Assembly: GCA_030634235.1 (NCBI GenBank)
Contig: DAOWBD010000059.1
Span: forward strand, 1 to 6,846
Origin: Candidatus Omnitrophota bacterium
Lineage (GTDB): Bacteria; Omnitrophota; Gorgyraeia; Zapsychrales; Zapsychraceae
Reading direction: 5' to 3'
DNA length: 6,846 nt
A program made the position numbers and the translations under genes. The notes below the pieces were generated by a model. It was not told the origin of the DNA and made no database searches. It was given only the letters and a program-made list of their open reading frames with translations. Below are positions 5,475-6,846 of this stretch, in pieces; position 1 is the first letter of the stretch; each line of letters begins with the position of its first letter.

Positions 5475-6086
5475 ATGTTCAATAATTTAAGAAAATATTT
5501 TATTTCGGGGTTCGTCGTGTTTTTACCTATCGCGCTGACCGTCTATTTATTTTTTCTGGCGCTTGATTTTACCGACGCGTTCTTCGGGAAATTTTTCAGT
5601 AAATTAGGCCTCGGGTTCGCGGGGTACCGGGGCTTGAGCATTATCGTCGGTATCTATATTATCATCCTGATCGGGTTCTTCACGACGCATTTCTTAGGCA
5701 GAAAGATTCACGATTTCTTCGAGCGGCTCGTCCTGAAACTTCCGTTCTTCAAGCAGGTCTATCCGGCCTTGAAGGAGATGGCGGTCTTTCTTTTCGCGCG
5801 CGAGAGGCTGACGTCGTTCAAGCAGGTCGTCCTGATCGAATATCCGCGCAAGGGGGTTTACGCGATGGGGTTCCTGACGAATGATACCTCAAAGGAAATC
5901 AACGAGAACGTCAAAGGAGATCTCTGCAATGTGTTTATCCCGAGCTCGCCGGGGCCGTTGACGGGTTTTACGATCCTTGTGCCGAAAAAAGAAATTGTTC
6001 ACACGCATATCAGCATTGAAGATGCATTCAAATTTATTGTTTCCGGCGGTGTTGTCAATCCTCACGAGCTGGTTTCCTCACGGTAG
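5475..6086 (+). CDS. DUF502 family membrane protein
   Basis: The 203-residue product matches the DUF502 family (PF04367) in length and layout. Helix one is at about 8-30 after a short basic start (MFNNLRKYF), with the family's small-residue and proline pattern (SGFVVFLPIALTVYL). Helix two is at about 53-73. An amphipathic segment follows (GRKIHDFFERLVLKLPFFKQVYPALKE is the conserved block at about 75-101, summarised here by R76, P90 and Y96-P97). The C-terminal soluble part carries VFIPSSPGPLTGF (153-165), then a VPKKEI strand and a final FIVSGGVVNP (188-196), all typical of the family. The biochemical role of DUF502 proteins is not established; they are integral membrane proteins found widely in bacteria. 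The gene has a very strong ribosome site and lies 8 bases before the HAD phosphatase, so the two are probably cotranscribed with the exchanger. Confidence 0.92.
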   Translation: MFNNLRKYFISGFVVFLPIALTVYLFFLALDFTDAFFGKFFSKLGLGFAGYRGLSIIVGIYIIILIGFFTTHFLGRKIHDFFERLVLKLPFFKQVYPALKEMAVFLFARERLTSFKQVVLIEYPRKGVYAMGFLTNDTSKEINENVKGDLCNVFIPSSPGPLTGFTILVPKKEIVHTHISIEDAFKFIVSGGVVNPHELVSSR

Positions 6087-6094
6087 ATCTTAAG

Positions 6095-6784
6095 ATGGGT
6101 CAAAAAATACAATTAGTGATCTTCGACCTCGACGGGACGCTTGTCGACGCCTACCAGGCGGTTGCCGGCAGCGTCAATTATACGCTGGCCCAGACCGGCC
6201 GCGCGCCCGTCGATGATAAAGCGATCAAGCGGGCGGTGGGATGGGGGCCCCGGCATCTTGTCGGGATGTTCGTCGGTCGCGAGGACCTCGACCGGGCGCT
6301 GTCGATCTATCGCCAGCATCACGCGCGCGCCCTGAAGTCGGGAACGAAGTGGTTGCCCGGGGCCAGGGAGTTGATCGAGGCGCTCGATGGGCAAGGATAC
6401 CGGCTCGCTATCGCCAGCAACCGGCCGACGCGCTTCACGCACATTATTCTTAAACATTTGAAGGCCGAGCGCGCTTTCGACCATGTTCTGTGCGCCGACA
6501 AGGTGGCCGAGCCGAAACCGGCGGGTGAGATGCTGGAGAAGATTCTGGCGAAATTCTCCCTGAGTCCCGAGGAAGCCCTGTATGTGGGTGACATGACCGT
6601 CGATGTCGAGACGGGGCACGCGGCGGGGGTTAGGACGATCGCGGTCCTGACCGGTTCAAGCAGCCGTGAGGAGGTCGCTGCTTGCAAGCCGCTGGCGATT
6701 ATTGATCATATTAAGGAAGCGGCAGGAATCCTTGAAGATCTGCAGATTTCAGGGAAAACCTCAGGAGATGATATTTGTTGTTGA
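6095..6784 (+). CDS. HAD-superfamily phosphatase, phosphoglycolate phosphatase-like
   Basis: The 229-residue cytoplasmic protein has the four HAD motifs in order. Motif I is VIFDLDGTLVD, with nucleophile D11 and acid/base D13. Motif II is AIASNR with S108. Motif III is K141 in AEPKPAGEM. Motif IV is YVGDMTVDVETG with D166 and D170 for Mg2+. An alpha-helical cap (about residues 18-85) sits between motif I and the core, as in the Gph/PgmB-like subgroup. These enzymes hydrolyse small phosphate esters such as phosphoglycolate; the exact substrate cannot be read from sequence, so no gene symbol is given. The C-terminal dozen residues (ISGKTSGDDICC, with two final cysteines) look like a loose, non-conserved tail. 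ATG 6095 follows the DUF502 stop by 8 bases, with only a weak ribosome site, suggesting translational coupling. Its TGA stop (6782-6784) overlaps a likely promoter for the next gene. Confidence 0.93.
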   Translation: MGQKIQLVIFDLDGTLVDAYQAVAGSVNYTLAQTGRAPVDDKAIKRAVGWGPRHLVGMFVGREDLDRALSIYRQHHARALKSGTKWLPGARELIEALDGQGYRLAIASNRPTRFTHIILKHLKAERAFDHVLCADKVAEPKPAGEMLEKILAKFSLSPEEALYVGDMTVDVETGHAAGVRTIAVLTGSSSREEVAACKPLAIIDHIKEAAGILEDLQISGKTSGDDICC

Positions 6785-6808
6785 TTATTTGTGGTTTTTT
6801 GGTATAAC
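6781..6808 (+). promoter_or_regulatory. Likely extended -10 promoter for a gene beyond the window
   Basis: TTGATT at 6781-6786 and TATAAC at 6803-6808 are 16 bases apart. They match the -35 and -10 consensus at four and five of six positions, and TGG directly before the -10 gives the extended TGnTATAAT form. The -35 overlaps the HAD gene stop codon. After the -10 the remaining 38 bases contain no convincing coding start: the ATG at 6810 opens only ten codons. The promoter call is by motif only. Confidence 0.45.
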
Positions 6809-6846
6809 TATGGTTCGACTTGTAGAGAATTCTTCCGATTAAGGTA

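Noticed and set aside
6113..6619. Antisense open frame opposite the HAD phosphatase
   Set aside because: It is a shadow of a gene with all four HAD motifs, and its translation shows no recognisable domain.
1..6846. CRISPR arrays, tRNA or rRNA genes, transposases, or defence and toxin-antitoxin genes
   Set aside because: No regularly spaced direct repeats, cloverleaf-like segments or matching protein motifs were seen on either strand.

Overview
This window carries one end fragment and eight genes, all on the + strand and tightly spaced. The protein set is typical of a Gram-negative (diderm) bacterium: apolipoprotein N-acyltransferase (Lnt), a lipid A/LpxL-type acyltransferase, a DUF502 membrane protein, a CaCA-family cation exchanger and a HAD phosphatase. 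The style of the proteins, with many small membrane proteins of no known family, fits an uncultured lineage such as Candidatus Omnitrophota. That placement is an impression from sequence style and was not tested by a search.

Layout. 3-167: C-terminal tail of an upstream gene, possibly spermidine-synthase-like. 224-1681: lnt with an intact catalytic triad. It is interrupted by an in-frame TAA just before its last membrane helix, which is still encoded in the same frame at 1682-1801. 1837-2229: four-helix membrane protein of unknown function. 2276-3025: four-helix membrane domain fused to a complete response-regulator receiver domain, with no output domain. 3026-3216: intergenic, with a perfect 17-bp inverted repeat. 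3217-4140: LpxL/HtrB-like acyltransferase whose expected catalytic Glu is Ala. 4154-4351: 65-residue two-helix membrane protein. 4354-4432: nested inverted repeat with perfect 29-bp arms, each arm itself a 23-bp palindrome. It fills the space between the small gene and the exchanger start. 4442-5449: CaCA exchanger. 5475-6086: DUF502 protein. 6095-6784: HAD phosphatase. 6781-6808: likely promoter for a gene beyond the window.

Most products act in or on the cell envelope (lipoprotein acylation, lipid A-type acylation, membrane proteins, ion exchange). Short gaps and a shared strand suggest two or three transcription units, divided by the two inverted-repeat elements. I see no CRISPR array, tRNA, rRNA, transposase or recognisable defence system. 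The points most worth a second look are the internal stop in lnt, the nested repeat abutting the exchanger start, the Glu-to-Ala change in the acyltransferase, and the membrane-anchored receiver protein without an output domain.
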